Assembly: GCF_900116135.1 (NCBI RefSeq)
Contig: NZ_FOZX01000004.1
Location: 372,001 to 436,000 of the forward strand
Direction of reading: 5' to 3'
Source: Saccharopolyspora flava
GTDB lineage: Bacteria; Actinomycetota; Actinomycetes; Mycobacteriales; Pseudonocardiaceae
DNA: 64,000 nt
Positions 26,587 through 35,243 of the stretch are shown here, piece by piece; the first letter of the stretch is position 1, and each line of letters begins with the position of its first letter. Below the pieces are notes generated by a model. It ran no database searches and was not told where the DNA came from. It worked only from the letters and a program-made list of their open reading frames with translations. The translations under genes were made by a program, and so were the position numbers.

Positions 26587-27747
26587 GTGAAACGAGTGCG
26601 CTTACCGATCGCCGTCGCCACGACGGCGCTGGCACTGGCCGCGTGCGGCACCGAACAGGCCGCGGGACCGGCACCGGCCGAACCCGCCCGGACCGTCGCC
26701 GACCCGATCGTCACCACCTACGACGGCGGCATCCTGGTGCTCGACGGCACGAACCTGGCCGTGGCCCAGGACATTCCGCTGCCGGGCTTCAACCGGCTCA
26801 ACCCGGCCGGCGACGCCGAGCACGTGATGGTGTCGACCTCGACGGGCTTCCAGGTCCTCGACGCCGCGCACGCCGAGCTCACCGACGTGACGTTCCCGGC
26901 GCCCAAGCCCGGGCACGTGGTGCGCAACGCCGGCCGGACCGTGCTGTTCTCCGACGGGACCGGCGAGGTGACCTCGTTCGACACCGCCGAGCTCGCCCAC
27001 GGCGCGCCCGCCACCGACCAGCACACCGCCGCCGAGGCCCACCACGGCGTCGCGGTGGAGCTGTCCACCGGGCAGATGGTGCTCTCGCTCGGAAACGAGG
27101 AGGAGCGCACCGGCATCGCGGTCCTCGACGAGCACCGCCACGAGATCACCCGCAACGAGGACTGCCCGGGCGTGCACGGCGAGGCCGTCGCGCAGGGCGA
27201 AGCGGTGGTCATCGGCTGCGAGAACGGCGCGCTGATCTACCGCGACGGGAAGATCACCAAGGTCGCCGCTCCGACGCCCTACGGCCGCATCGGCAACCAG
27301 GCGGGCAGCGAGCACTCGCCGGTCGTGCTCGGCGACTACAAGCAGGACGAGCACGCCGAGCTCGAACGCCCGCAGCAGGTCGCGCTGGTCAACACCGCCG
27401 ACTCCTCGCTGAAGCTGGTCGACCTGGGCACCAGCTACACCTTCCGCTCGCTGGGCCGCGGCCCGGCCGGGGAGGCGCTGGTGCTGGGCACCGACGGGCA
27501 GCTGCACGTGATCGACCCGGTGCAGGCCCGCGTGGTCCGCAGCATCCCGGTCATCGGGCAGTGGGAGGAGCCGCTGGAGTGGCAGCAGCCGCGCCCGGCG
27601 CTGTTCGTGCGCGGCGGCACGGCCTACGTGACCGACCCCGCCAAGCGCGAGATCCACGCGATCGACCTGGCCTCCGGGAACAAGACCGCCACCGGCGCGC
27701 TTCCGCACGCCCCCAACGAGATCGCGACCCCGATCGCGGGTCACTGA
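26587..27747 (+). CDS. aztD: zinc chaperone AztD
   Basis: A 386-residue lipoprotein (lipobox LAAC, residue 20) with a seven-blade-type propeller: DGGILVLDGTNLAVAQDI, VSTSTGFQVLDAAHAEL, NEEERTGIAVLDEHRHEI and later blades. AztD stores exported zinc and hands it to AztC. His-containing stretches EAHHGVAVEL and DEHRHEI are candidate metal contacts. It is the last gene of the azt operon and is followed by an 18-bp perfect hairpin. Confidence 0.88.
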   Translation: MKRVRLPIAVATTALALAACGTEQAAGPAPAEPARTVADPIVTTYDGGILVLDGTNLAVAQDIPLPGFNRLNPAGDAEHVMVSTSTGFQVLDAAHAELTDVTFPAPKPGHVVRNAGRTVLFSDGTGEVTSFDTAELAHGAPATDQHTAAEAHHGVAVELSTGQMVLSLGNEEERTGIAVLDEHRHEITRNEDCPGVHGEAVAQGEAVVIGCENGALIYRDGKITKVAAPTPYGRIGNQAGSEHSPVVLGDYKQDEHAELERPQQVALVNTADSSLKLVDLGTSYTFRSLGRGPAGEALVLGTDGQLHVIDPVQARVVRSIPVIGQWEEPLEWQQPRPALFVRGGTAYVTDPAKREIHAIDLASGNKTATGALPHAPNEIATPIAGH

Positions 27748-27751
27748 GCGC

Positions 27752-27792
27752 ACGACGAGGCCCGGCATCTCAGCGATGCCGGGCCTCGTCGT
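27752..27792 (+). terminator. azt operon terminator hairpin
   Basis: ACGACGAGGCCCGGCATC pairs perfectly with 27775-27792 over 18 bp around a five-base loop, starting 5 nt after the aztD stop. No T-tract follows. It is separate from element F downstream. Confidence 0.85.
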
Positions 27793-27853
27793 CCCACTAG
27801 TTGTTCTGGGCGTGAGTCACGGGCGTGGCTCGGTGGTCGAGGTGAGGGAAGTG

Positions 27854-27925
27854 GACAGTTTTAGCCATTATTGTCCGGGCGAAACGGACATTGATCATGG
27901 GTGATTATGGCTAAAACTGTCCCCT
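27854..27925. repeat. CAGTTTT/AAAACTG element F, minus orientation
   Basis: A 72-bp element: GGACAGTTTTAGCCAT (27854-27869) pairs perfectly with 27908-27923. The interior has a TGTCCG...CGGACA hairpin and CGGACATTGATCATGGGT, the exact reverse complement of the interior of element H. It lies between the convergent aztD and XRE genes. Confidence 0.88.
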
Positions 27926-27989
27926 CCGCAGCGCTGAGCGCACTGATGACCACGGCAAGGAGCACCCGTGGTGTTCGGGTGGTGGCGCG

Positions 27990-28838
27990 TCAGCGGGTGG
28001 TGGCGGGGTGGGACAGGAGGCTTCGGGTGCGGGAGCCGTCGGGGTCGTCGCGGAGCGAGTAGAGCTCGAGCCGCTGGTCGGGGCGGTCGGACTGGGCCCA
28101 GAGCTGGAAGTCGACAGTGATGTCGCCCGCGCTCGGGTGGCGCATCGGCTTGGTCCCGGCCACGCACTCGCTGACCCGGCCCGAGGCCCACAGGTCGGCG
28201 AAGGCGTCGTCGCGGATGCACAGCTCGCCGATCATGCGGGTCAGCGCCTCGTCGTCCGGGTGCTTGCCGCTGGCCATCCGCAGGTAGGCGACGTAGTCGG
28301 CGGCCTCGGCGGGCCAGTCCCGGTAGAGCGCGCGGGCCTGCGGATCCAGGAACAGCATCCGCGGCAGCGACGGCCGCGTCGCCGGCGACTCGGGAGCCTC
28401 AGCGGGCAGGTGCGGTGCCACCAGGGCGTGGCCCAGCTCGTTCCAGGCCAGGACGTCGTTGCGCCTGCCGAGCACGATCGCCGGGCGCTCCGCCACCAGC
28501 GCCAGCAGCTCCAGCGCCCGCGGGCTCGCCGACTCCGGGCCCGGATCGGTCGTGGTGCGGCGGGCGCGAGCCAGGTCGAGGAGGTGCTCGGTCTCGGTCA
28601 CCGACAGCTGCAGCGCCCTGGCCAGCGCCAGCAGCACCTCGTCCGAGGCGTTGCGGCTGTGGCCCTGCTCCAGGCGCGTGTAGTAGGTCACGCTCACCCC
28701 GGCCAGCTGCGCGACCTCCTCGCGGCGCAGGCCCGGGACGCGGCGGCGCACCCCGAAACCGTTCAACGGGGTCGCCTCCGGAGGCAGCGCCGCGCGCTTG
28801 CCCCGCAGGAAGATCCCCAGCTCACCCGGATCGCTCAC
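27990..28838 (-). CDS. XRE-family regulator with MmyB-like ligand domain
   Basis: A 282-residue regulator. An N-terminal helix-turn-helix (RREEVAQLAGVSVTYYTRLEQGHSRN, near residue 38) is followed by the PAS-like MmyB domain (VLGRRNDVLAWNELGHAL, then RNMLF-like LPRMLFLDPQARALYRDW). The GTG at 28838 matches the usual family start, though GGAGG lies only 1 nt away; a longer start at 28895 is open. It is divergent from an MFS exporter, a standard repressor-target pair for drug or metabolite efflux. Confidence 0.87.
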   Translation of the reverse strand: MSDPGELGIFLRGKRAALPPEATPLNGFGVRRRVPGLRREEVAQLAGVSVTYYTRLEQGHSRNASDEVLLALARALQLSVTETEHLLDLARARRTTTDPGPESASPRALELLALVAERPAIVLGRRNDVLAWNELGHALVAPHLPAEAPESPATRPSLPRMLFLDPQARALYRDWPAEAADYVAYLRMASGKHPDDEALTRMIGELCIRDDAFADLWASGRVSECVAGTKPMRHPSAGDITVDFQLWAQSDRPDQRLELYSLRDDPDGSRTRSLLSHPATTR

Positions 28839-28955
28839 TCCTCCACGGTAGCTCGCACCGGCCGGGGTGAAGGTATCCCCGCGAGTGCCACCCATCGCGG
28901 GGAGCCCACAACCGGGCTCTGGTAGCCGCCCGCCGCGCGGCCGAGGCTCGACGTC

Positions 28956-30122
28956 ATGCCATTCCCGATCGTCGCTCTGGCCCTGACCGCGTTCGCGCTG
29001 GGCACGGCCGAGCTGGTGCCCAACGGACTGCTCCCGCTGATCAGCGCGGACCTCGCCATCCCGGTGTCGACGGCGGGCTGGGTCACCACGAGCTTCGCGC
29101 TCGGCGCGGTGATCGGCGGCCCGCTGGTGGCCGCCGCCACCCTCCGCCTGCCGCGCAAACCCCTGGTCATCGGCCTGACGCTGGTGTTCCTCGTCGCCAA
29201 CGCCATCACCGCGCTCAGCGCCTCGCTGCCGGTCATCGCGCTGTCGCGGGCACTGGCCGGGGCGATGCTGGGCGGTTTCCTCGGCACGGCGATCACCGTC
29301 GCCCGCGGACTGGTCGCCCCGTCGCGGCAGGCCACGGCGATCGCCGTGGTGTTCACCGGCTTCACCGTCTCCAACGTGATCGCCGTGCCGATCGGCAACC
29401 TCGCCGGTCGCGCCGTGGGCTGGGAGGCGGCGTTCTGGGTGGTGTCGCTGCTCGCGGCCGTCGGCGTGCTGGCGATGTGGCTGGTGCTGCCCAGCGCACC
29501 CGGCGGGGGAGAGGCCGAGGAGCGCGGTTTCGGCGTGCTGCGCAACGGCCGGCTGTGGACGGCGTTCCTGGCGATCGCGCTCGGCTACGGCGGGCTGTTC
29601 GTCGTCTACACCTACATCGCCCCGTACCTGACCTCGGTGACCGGGGTGTCGCAGGGCTCGGTGACCTGGTTGCTGCTGCTGTTCGGCGCCGGGCTGATCA
29701 CCGGCAACGCGCTCGGCGGCCGGTTCGCCGACCGGACCGTGACCGGCACCGTCGTGGTGATCCTCGGCGGGCTCGTCGTGTCGCTGCTGGCGCTGTGGGC
29801 GCTGGGCTCGTGGCTGCCCGCGGTGATCGTGCTGCTGGTGCTGCTCGGGGGAACCGGGTTCGGGATGGTGCCGCCGCTGCAGTCCTACGTGCTGCAGGTC
29901 GCGGGGGTCGCGTCCGCGCTGGTGTCGGCCCTCGCGGCGGCCGCGTTCAACTTCGGCGTCGCGTTCGGCTCCGCCGTCGGCGGCGGGGTCCTGGCGCGCG
30001 TCTCCGACTACCCGGTGCTGGCGCTGGTCGGAGCGGGGATGTCGGCGCTGGGGCTGGTGGCGTTCCTGGCCACGCGGCCTCGGGCTCGGGTCCCGGAGGA
30101 GCGGGTGCTGGAGGCCGTCTGA
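28956..30122 (+). CDS. MFS exporter (AraJ/Cmx type, DHA1-like)
   Basis: A 388-residue, 12-helix major-facilitator transporter. It opens with ALALTAFALGTAELVPNGLLPLI, the signature of the sugar-efflux/chloramphenicol-resistance branch, and has the motif-A-like turn ATLRLPRKPLVIG and motif C-like ALSRALAGAMLGGF. The substrate is unknown. Regulation by the divergent XRE protein is likely. Element G begins 4 nt after its stop codon. Confidence 0.85.
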   Translation: MPFPIVALALTAFALGTAELVPNGLLPLISADLAIPVSTAGWVTTSFALGAVIGGPLVAAATLRLPRKPLVIGLTLVFLVANAITALSASLPVIALSRALAGAMLGGFLGTAITVARGLVAPSRQATAIAVVFTGFTVSNVIAVPIGNLAGRAVGWEAAFWVVSLLAAVGVLAMWLVLPSAPGGGEAEERGFGVLRNGRLWTAFLAIALGYGGLFVVYTYIAPYLTSVTGVSQGSVTWLLLLFGAGLITGNALGGRFADRTVTGTVVVILGGLVVSLLALWALGSWLPAVIVLLVLLGGTGFGMVPPLQSYVLQVAGVASALVSALAAAAFNFGVAFGSAVGGGVLARVSDYPVLALVGAGMSALGLVAFLATRPRARVPEERVLEAV

Positions 30123-30125
30123 CGG

Positions 30126-30195
30126 GGACGGTTTTAGCCAGAACCGCCCGGGATTTCACTGCGGTGACCCCGGGCGGTTCTGGCTAAAACTGCCC
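30126..30195. repeat. CAGTTTT/AAAACTG element G, long hairpin
   Basis: 27-nt arms (30126-30152 and 30169-30195) pair at 25 positions plus wobbles around a 16-nt loop that itself holds TCAC...GTGA. It fills the 72-bp gap between the convergent MFS and MpaB genes, and its last base begins the MpaB TAG stop. It lacks the ATGATCA interior. Confidence 0.88.
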
Positions 30196-31082
30196 TAGTG
30201 CAGGACCGGGCACGCCGGGGGAGCGTCGCGGTGCGTCGGGTTGCGGCGGTAGGAGTCGGGCCCGAGGTCGTCGAGGGCGTAGCCGTCCGGGTAGGTGCGG
30301 GGCCGGGGCAGGACCGGGCGCGAGTCCGGCCGCGGTGGGCCCAGCCGGAGGAACAGGCCCCGGGCCTTGAGACCGAGGCGGACCGCGCGGCGGGCGAGCT
30401 CGGGCGGGCGGGGCAGGTCGAGGGCGTCGAGCAGGTGCGGGTCCATCAGCAGCCGGGTGGCGTCGGTGACCGCGGGCGAGAGCGGGCGCGGGAACCACGA
30501 CCCGAACAGCCGCATCGTCGAGTCGGCGACCCGCCTGCCTCCGGCGTCGAAGGCGAACCGCTCGCGCTCGTAGTCGTCGAGCAGCCGCTCGAACCCCTCG
30601 TAGGTCTCCGGCATGCCCTCGATGCGCATGCCCTCGCCCATCTTCCGCCACATCGCCGTCAGCGCGCGGATCTCGCGGGGGTGCAGGCGGCGCCAGCCGA
30701 ACTCCTCGATCCAGCGCACCGGCATCACCACGAACGTGGCCAGCGTGTAGAGGTAGTCGTCGTTGCTGATCCGGTAGCGCCAGTGGATCTGGTTGAGCCG
30801 GTCCAGCGCCCGTGCCCGCGAGGCCGGGGACTCCGGGATGAGGATCTCGTAGAGCACCAGCACGGTGTCGTCGTAGCGCTCCTGGGTGCGGCGGTCGAAC
30901 TCGCCGGTGCGGTCGAGCAGCCGGCCGATGCTCGGCACGGCGTAGGTGCGGAACAGCGCCAGTTCGAGGGAACGCGTGAAGTCCCAGGGGAATTCGTACA
31001 GGGACAGCAGCCGATAGATCTCGTCGCAGTCCCTCTCGGGATCCATCGCGAGGATCGTCCTCAGGCGGTCGAATCGCCGCAT
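30195..31082 (-). CDS. MpaB/rubber-oxygenase family (DUF2236) protein 1
   Basis: A 295-residue member of the DUF2236 family, which includes fungal MpaB and latex-clearing protein; these are haem proteins that cleave prenyl or polyisoprene double bonds. The core LNQIHWRYRISNDDYLYTLATFVVMPVRWIEEFGWR-type segment (residues ~110-145, with the conserved His) and MRIEGMPETYEGFERLLDDYE are typical of the membrane-associated subgroup. The stop is provided by element G. Divergent from an acyl-CoA dehydrogenase, with a TGTTG/CAACA operator on this promoter. Confidence 0.8.
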   Translation of the reverse strand: MRRFDRLRTILAMDPERDCDEIYRLLSLYEFPWDFTRSLELALFRTYAVPSIGRLLDRTGEFDRRTQERYDDTVLVLYEILIPESPASRARALDRLNQIHWRYRISNDDYLYTLATFVVMPVRWIEEFGWRRLHPREIRALTAMWRKMGEGMRIEGMPETYEGFERLLDDYERERFAFDAGGRRVADSTMRLFGSWFPRPLSPAVTDATRLLMDPHLLDALDLPRPPELARRAVRLGLKARGLFLRLGPPRPDSRPVLPRPRTYPDGYALDDLGPDSYRRNPTHRDAPPACPVLH

Positions 31083-31125
31083 CCTGCTCCCTTCCCACCG
31101 CGAACGACGACTCGAACGTAACCGT

Positions 31126-31146
31126 CTGTTGTGCGGAGGTCAACAG
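31126..31146. promoter_or_regulatory. Mce-island operator, site 1
   Basis: CTGTTGTG-CGGAG-GTCAACAG, inverted repeat with 5-bp centre, 44 nt upstream of the MpaB-1 start. It shares the TGTTGNC-N5-GNCAACA form with the sites at 31206, 41875 and 43754. Confidence 0.7.
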
Positions 31147-31205
31147 CGCCGAAGGGCTTGCGGCAGCGGCGATCGAGCGAATTCGAACGGGTTTCCGAGA
31201 GCCCT

Positions 31206-31224
31206 TGTTGACAGAGTGCCAACA
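31206..31224. promoter_or_regulatory. Mce-island operator, site 2, overlapping a -35 box
   Basis: TGTTGAC-AGAGT-GCCAACA. The left arm contains a perfect TTGACA hexamer (31208-31213) oriented toward the acyl-CoA dehydrogenase at 31280, so repressor binding would block polymerase. Confidence 0.7.
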
Positions 31225-31279
31225 GCGCGGACACACTCCGCGGGACCACGACTCGCGCGAGAGCCACGGAGGGCACGCC

Positions 31280-32422
31280 ATGCCGAGAGTCCTGACCGAC
31301 GAGCAGAGCGACCTGGTCGACGCCGTCGGCGAGTTCTGCCGCCGCGAGTGCGGCACCAAGGAGCAGCGGGACGAGCTCACCGCGCGCGGGACCGAGCCGC
31401 ACAACCAGGTCCTCTACGACAAGATGGCCGACCTCGGCTGGCTCGGGATCTCGCTTCCCGAGGCCTACGGCGGATCCGGGCAGGGCATGACCGAGCTGTG
31501 CCTGTTCCTGGAGGAGACCGCCTACGGGCGGGTGCCGATGAGCGGGTTCGCCACCACGATCATCACCGCCGCCGCCTACGAGAAGTTCGCCTCCGAGGAG
31601 CAGAAGCGCACCGTGCTCGAAGGTGTCGTGCGCGGCCGGGTCGAGGCCGTGTCGATGTCGGAGCCCGGCGCCGGCTCGGACGTGGGAGCGCTGACGTGCC
31701 GGGCGGAGAGGGCCGACGGCGGCTGGGTGATCAACGGGCAGAAGACCTGGTGCTCCAACGCCCACATCGCCGACCACGTCCTGCTCATCGCCCGCACCTC
31801 GCAGGAGGACTCCAAGCATCGCGGGCTGACCCAGTTCATGGTGCCGACCGACGTCGAGGGCTTGCGGATCAGCGGCATCGAGACGATGGGCGGCCGCGAG
31901 GTCAACGACCTGTACTTCACCGACTGCTTCCTGCCCGACTCGGCCGTGGTCGGGGCGGTCGGCGAGGCGTGGTCGCAGCTGATGGTTGGGCTGAACCTGG
32001 AGCGGATGATCCTCGGCGCCAACATGGTCGGCGCGGCGCGGCGGGCCTTCGACGACACGCTCGACTACGTCAAGCAGCGCGAGCAGTTCGGCAGGCCGAT
32101 CGGGTCGTTCCAGGCGCTCAAGCACCGCATCGCCGACATGGCCACCGAGATCGAGTGCGCTCAGCTGCTGCTCTACAGCGTCGCCGCGGCCATCGACCGC
32201 GAACCCGGCGCGGTCTTCGCCCGCGAGGCGTCGATGGTCAAGCTCAAGTGCACCGAACTCGCCAAGCACGTGTCCCTGGAGGGGATGCAGATGCTCGGCG
32301 GCTACGGGTACGCTACCGAGTACGGCATGGAGTCCATGCTCCGCTCCACGGTCGTGTCCACCGTCTACGGCGGCACCAGCGAGATCCAACGCGACATCAT
32401 CGGCAAGACCTACGGCCTCTGA
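31280..32422 (+). CDS. acyl-CoA dehydrogenase (FadE type)
   Basis: A 380-residue flavoenzyme introducing an alpha-beta double bond in an acyl-CoA. MSEPGAGSDVGAL, REQFGRPIGSFQALKHRIADM and YGGTSEIQRDIIG are typical. The medium-chain-type catalytic Glu (YEGT) is Gly here; instead Glu in GLNLERMILG lines up with the base used by isovaleryl-CoA dehydrogenase, so activity is likely kept. ATG at 31280 follows GGAGGG. Its promoter carries operator site 2, which ties it to the Mce island. Confidence 0.92.
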   Translation: MPRVLTDEQSDLVDAVGEFCRRECGTKEQRDELTARGTEPHNQVLYDKMADLGWLGISLPEAYGGSGQGMTELCLFLEETAYGRVPMSGFATTIITAAAYEKFASEEQKRTVLEGVVRGRVEAVSMSEPGAGSDVGALTCRAERADGGWVINGQKTWCSNAHIADHVLLIARTSQEDSKHRGLTQFMVPTDVEGLRISGIETMGGREVNDLYFTDCFLPDSAVVGAVGEAWSQLMVGLNLERMILGANMVGAARRAFDDTLDYVKQREQFGRPIGSFQALKHRIADMATEIECAQLLLYSVAAAIDREPGAVFAREASMVKLKCTELAKHVSLEGMQMLGGYGYATEYGMESMLRSTVVSTVYGGTSEIQRDIIGKTYGL

Positions 32423-32432
32423 TCCACACGAT

Positions 32433-32524
32433 CGTGCCCTCAAGTCGAAAACTCCGGTATTCGTCCCGTCGAAAACTGCGGTATTCGACCGGTCGAAAAC
32501 TGCGGTATTCGACTTGAGGGCACG
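32433..32524. repeat. GTCGAAAAC element E (family 2), 24-bp tandem triplet
   Basis: Three tandem copies with exact 24-bp period (32444, 32468, 32492) of GTCGAAAACTGCGGTATTCG plus AC; the first is slightly altered. The block is enclosed by perfect 17-bp arms: CGTGCCCTCAAGTCGAA (32433-32449) and its complement at 32508-32524. It fills the junction of the convergent acyl-CoA dehydrogenase and Mce-associated genes. Confidence 0.85.
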
Positions 32525-32536
32525 TTCGGGTGGGGT

Positions 32537-33067
32537 TTAGAGGAGTTGGATGTTGGTGATGAGCCAGCGGTTGTTGTCGTGGGTGAGGGTCATTTGCATG
32601 CGGTTTCGGTCGACTCGGGGTTCCGGGGTGTTCTTGTTGGTGATCTTCTGGTCGACGAAGAGGGCCACGACCGCGTGATCCTCGTCGGCGGAGACGACGG
32701 CCGTGGTGAGGACCGTGCCCTGGGAGACCGCCTGGTTCTGCCGGATGAGTTCGGTGAGGCTGGCGCTGACCTGCTTGTACTGCTCGGCGAACTGACCCTC
32801 GGCGTGGGCGGTGACGGTGGCGAAACCGGAGTCCAGGTGCCGGTAGTCGTAGGTCGAGAGGTCCGTGGCGTAGCGCTTGGCGGCTTCCTGGGCGTCGGCG
32901 CGGGCCGACTCGACCGCGAGGTGCTCGCGGAGCTGCAGACCGGTCCAGGCCAGCGCCCCCAGCAGCAGGACGGCGATCACCGCGGTGACCAGAACACGCG
33001 GTGCGCGAAGGGATTTCAGGACGGCCCGGCGCTGCTCGGGCTCGGCCCGGGTGGCGGTGTCGGTCAT
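32537..33067 (-). CDS. Mce-associated membrane protein
   Basis: A 176-residue protein with one N-terminal transmembrane helix (VLVTAVIAVLLLGALAW, ~residues 27-43) and a soluble, NTF2-like outer domain (YATDLSTYDYRHLDSGFATVTAHAEG; WLITNIQLL at the end). This matches the Mas proteins encoded at the end of actinobacterial mce operons, which help stabilise the import complex. ATG overlaps the MceF stop (TGATG). Last gene of the operon, facing element E. Confidence 0.88.
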   Translation of the reverse strand: MTDTATRAEPEQRRAVLKSLRAPRVLVTAVIAVLLLGALAWTGLQLREHLAVESARADAQEAAKRYATDLSTYDYRHLDSGFATVTAHAEGQFAEQYKQVSASLTELIRQNQAVSQGTVLTTAVVSADEDHAVVALFVDQKITNKNTPEPRVDRNRMQMTLTHDNNRWLITNIQLL

Positions 33068-34269
33068 CAGCGGACTCCTTGCAGCGGGATCGAGTACCAG
33101 GAACGGGAGCCCAGCACCTCGCTCTGCCCACCCGAGGTGCCGAGGGTGAAGCCGGCGCCGGTGTCGCCGGTGGTGGTGTCGTAGGTGCCGATCGGGCGGG
33201 GCGCGTTGGCGGCGCCGCGCTGACCCATCCGAGGATCGTCGCCCGGGCAGTGCCAGTCCAGGGACGGTTCGCGCGGTTCGGCGTCGGCGGGTGAACGCCG
33301 CTCGATCGGCGTGACGCACGACGGCCCCTGGGTGAGGACCAGGTCGAAGTCGGCGGTGTCGCCGTGCACGATGCGGCCCAGCCCGCCGAAGGTGCCCGGC
33401 AGCGACACCAGCGCCTGCTGCATCGCCGGGCCCCGGACGCTGACGATCTGACCGGTCGTGACGAGGTTGCCCAGCAGCGCCGTCACCGACGGCTCGTTGT
33501 CGGCCATCAACCGCGCCACCTGCCGCGTCGTGTCCGGCGCGGTGGCCAGCAGCGACCGCACCTGCGGCTCGTCGGCGCGCACCTGGTCGGTCAGCGACCG
33601 CAGGTTCGCCGCCAGCACCCGCAACCGGTCGGCCTGCTCGCCGTTCGGGCCGACCAGGGTCCGCCCGTTGTCGAGGACGCCGCGCAGCCGAGGCACGTTC
33701 TCCCGCGTCGCCTTGAGCAGTTCAGCGCTGTTGTCCAGGATGCGGGTCAGCTCCGGCCCGGTGCCGTTGAGCCCGGTGGCCAGCGCCTCGCCGAGCCGGT
33801 TCACGTCGCGCGGGTCGACGGTGTCGCCGAGCGCGGTGAAGTCGGTCAGCAGCGTCTCCAGCGGCAGCGGCCGCGCGGTCCGCTCGGGCCGGATGACGCT
33901 GCCGTCGTGCAGGAACGGGCCCGCGTCGGTGTCGGCCCGCAGGTCCAGGTGCTGCAGCGCCATCGGCGTGTCCATCGCGATCACCGCCTGCGCGGAGGCG
34001 GGCACGCGGGCCGAGGAGTCGATGGCGATGAGCACGCTCACGCCGGTGTCCTCGATGCGCACCCCGGTCACCGCGCCGATCTCCACACCCCGGAACGTCA
34101 CCAGCGAGTCCTCGGTGATGCCGGCGGCCTCGGGCATCCGCACCGTCACGTGGTGCGGCGCCGAGATCAGGTGCGGGCGCACCACGTTGGTCACCACGTA
34201 GACCGTGCAGCCGATGCCGATCAGCACGAACAGCGCGATCTGCGCGAGCATCAACCGGTTCCGCTTCAC
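33067..34269 (-). CDS. mceF: Mce-family protein MceF
   Basis: A 400-residue substrate-binding subunit of the Mce lipid importer. An N-terminal anchor helix (LAQIALFVLIGIGCTVYVV) precedes the MCE domain (residues ~38-115, with ITEDSLVTFRGVEIGAVTGV), followed by a long helical region and a polar tail. Sixth Mce gene in the set. GTG at 34269 overlaps the MceE stop (GTGA). Family certain; position letter assigned by order. Confidence 0.93.
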   Translation of the reverse strand: MKRNRLMLAQIALFVLIGIGCTVYVVTNVVRPHLISAPHHVTVRMPEAAGITEDSLVTFRGVEIGAVTGVRIEDTGVSVLIAIDSSARVPASAQAVIAMDTPMALQHLDLRADTDAGPFLHDGSVIRPERTARPLPLETLLTDFTALGDTVDPRDVNRLGEALATGLNGTGPELTRILDNSAELLKATRENVPRLRGVLDNGRTLVGPNGEQADRLRVLAANLRSLTDQVRADEPQVRSLLATAPDTTRQVARLMADNEPSVTALLGNLVTTGQIVSVRGPAMQQALVSLPGTFGGLGRIVHGDTADFDLVLTQGPSCVTPIERRSPADAEPREPSLDWHCPGDDPRMGQRGAANAPRPIGTYDTTTGDTGAGFTLGTSGGQSEVLGSRSWYSIPLQGVR

Positions 34270-35243
34270 GGCCCGCTCCTTCCCGGTGCCACGACCTCGC
34301 CGAGCGTGCCCGGCACGTCCAGCGTTCCGTTGAACAGCACGTAGTCGCCCGGCGTGGCCCGCTGGAACAGCTGCGAGAACCGGGCGAGGCCGTCGAGGGT
34401 GCTCGCGAGGTGCCCGTCGAAGCCGCGCAGCTCGTCGAGCACCGGCCGCAGCTGCCGCACCTCGCCGGTGAGCGTCCCGGCGGTGCGCCGGGTGAGGGAG
34501 TCGGCGGTGGCGCTCAGCGACGCGGTGCCGGCCAGCAGCGCCCCGAACCGGTCCCGCTCCGCCAGCAGCACGTCCACACCGGGCTTGACCTGCGTGAACG
34601 TGGCCTCCAGCAGCGGCTTGTTGCGGGCGAGCTCCTCGGAGGTGGAGTGCAGGGCGGCGAGGACGTGGTCGATGTCGTCGCGGTGCCGCTGCAACGACCC
34701 CAGCACCTCCTGCAGCTGGTGCAGCAGGTCGCGCACCTCGCCCTCGCGCCCGCGCAGCGCGGTGCTGAGCTCGCCGACGACGGTGCGCGCCTGGTCCAGC
34801 CCGGAGCCGTTGAGCACGGTGCCCACGGCGGCCAGGGTGTCCTCGATGTCGGGGCCGCGGGTGGTGCGCTCGATCGGGATCACCGCCCCGTCCTCCAGCA
34901 TCGGCCCGCCCGGCGGCCGGTCGAGCATCACGAACGCCTCGCCCAGCGGCGAGGCCAGTTGCAGCTGCGCGGTGGTGCCGCGCGGCAGGTCGACGTCGGC
35001 TTCGACGTCCATCTGCACGAGTGCCCGGAAGTCGCGGGTGCGGATGGCGGTGACCCGGCCGACCTCGGCCTGCCCGGCGCGCACCACGCCGCCCAGCGGC
35101 AGCCGCCCGGCGTCGGAGAACACGGCGGTGATCTGCTTGCTCGGTCCGCTGATGCCGGTGCCGACACCGGCGTTCTGCAGGTTCATCCCGCAGGAGGCGG
35201 TGGCCAGCACCACGGCGAGGGCGGGGATCGCGCGGGCTCTCAT
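34266..35243 (-). CDS. mceE: Mce-family lipoprotein MceE
   Basis: A 325-residue Mce protein that is a lipoprotein: signal peptide with lipobox TASC at residue 18, as in the LprK/MceE position of mycobacterial operons. The MCE domain spans residues ~35-110 (GRLPLGGVVRAGQAEVGRVTAI), then helices. ATG overlaps the MceD stop (ATGA). Confidence 0.93.
   Translation of the reverse strand: MRARAIPALAVVLATASCGMNLQNAGVGTGISGPSKQITAVFSDAGRLPLGGVVRAGQAEVGRVTAIRTRDFRALVQMDVEADVDLPRGTTAQLQLASPLGEAFVMLDRPPGGPMLEDGAVIPIERTTRGPDIEDTLAAVGTVLNGSGLDQARTVVGELSTALRGREGEVRDLLHQLQEVLGSLQRHRDDIDHVLAALHSTSEELARNKPLLEATFTQVKPGVDVLLAERDRFGALLAGTASLSATADSLTRRTAGTLTGEVRQLRPVLDELRGFDGHLASTLDGLARFSQLFQRATPGDYVLFNGTLDVPGTLGEVVAPGRSGP

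Noticed and set aside
32444-32513. 24-bp tandem repeat as a CRISPR or origin iteron
   Set aside because: No spacers between units, only three copies, at a 3'-3' gene junction and not near dnaA or rep genes.
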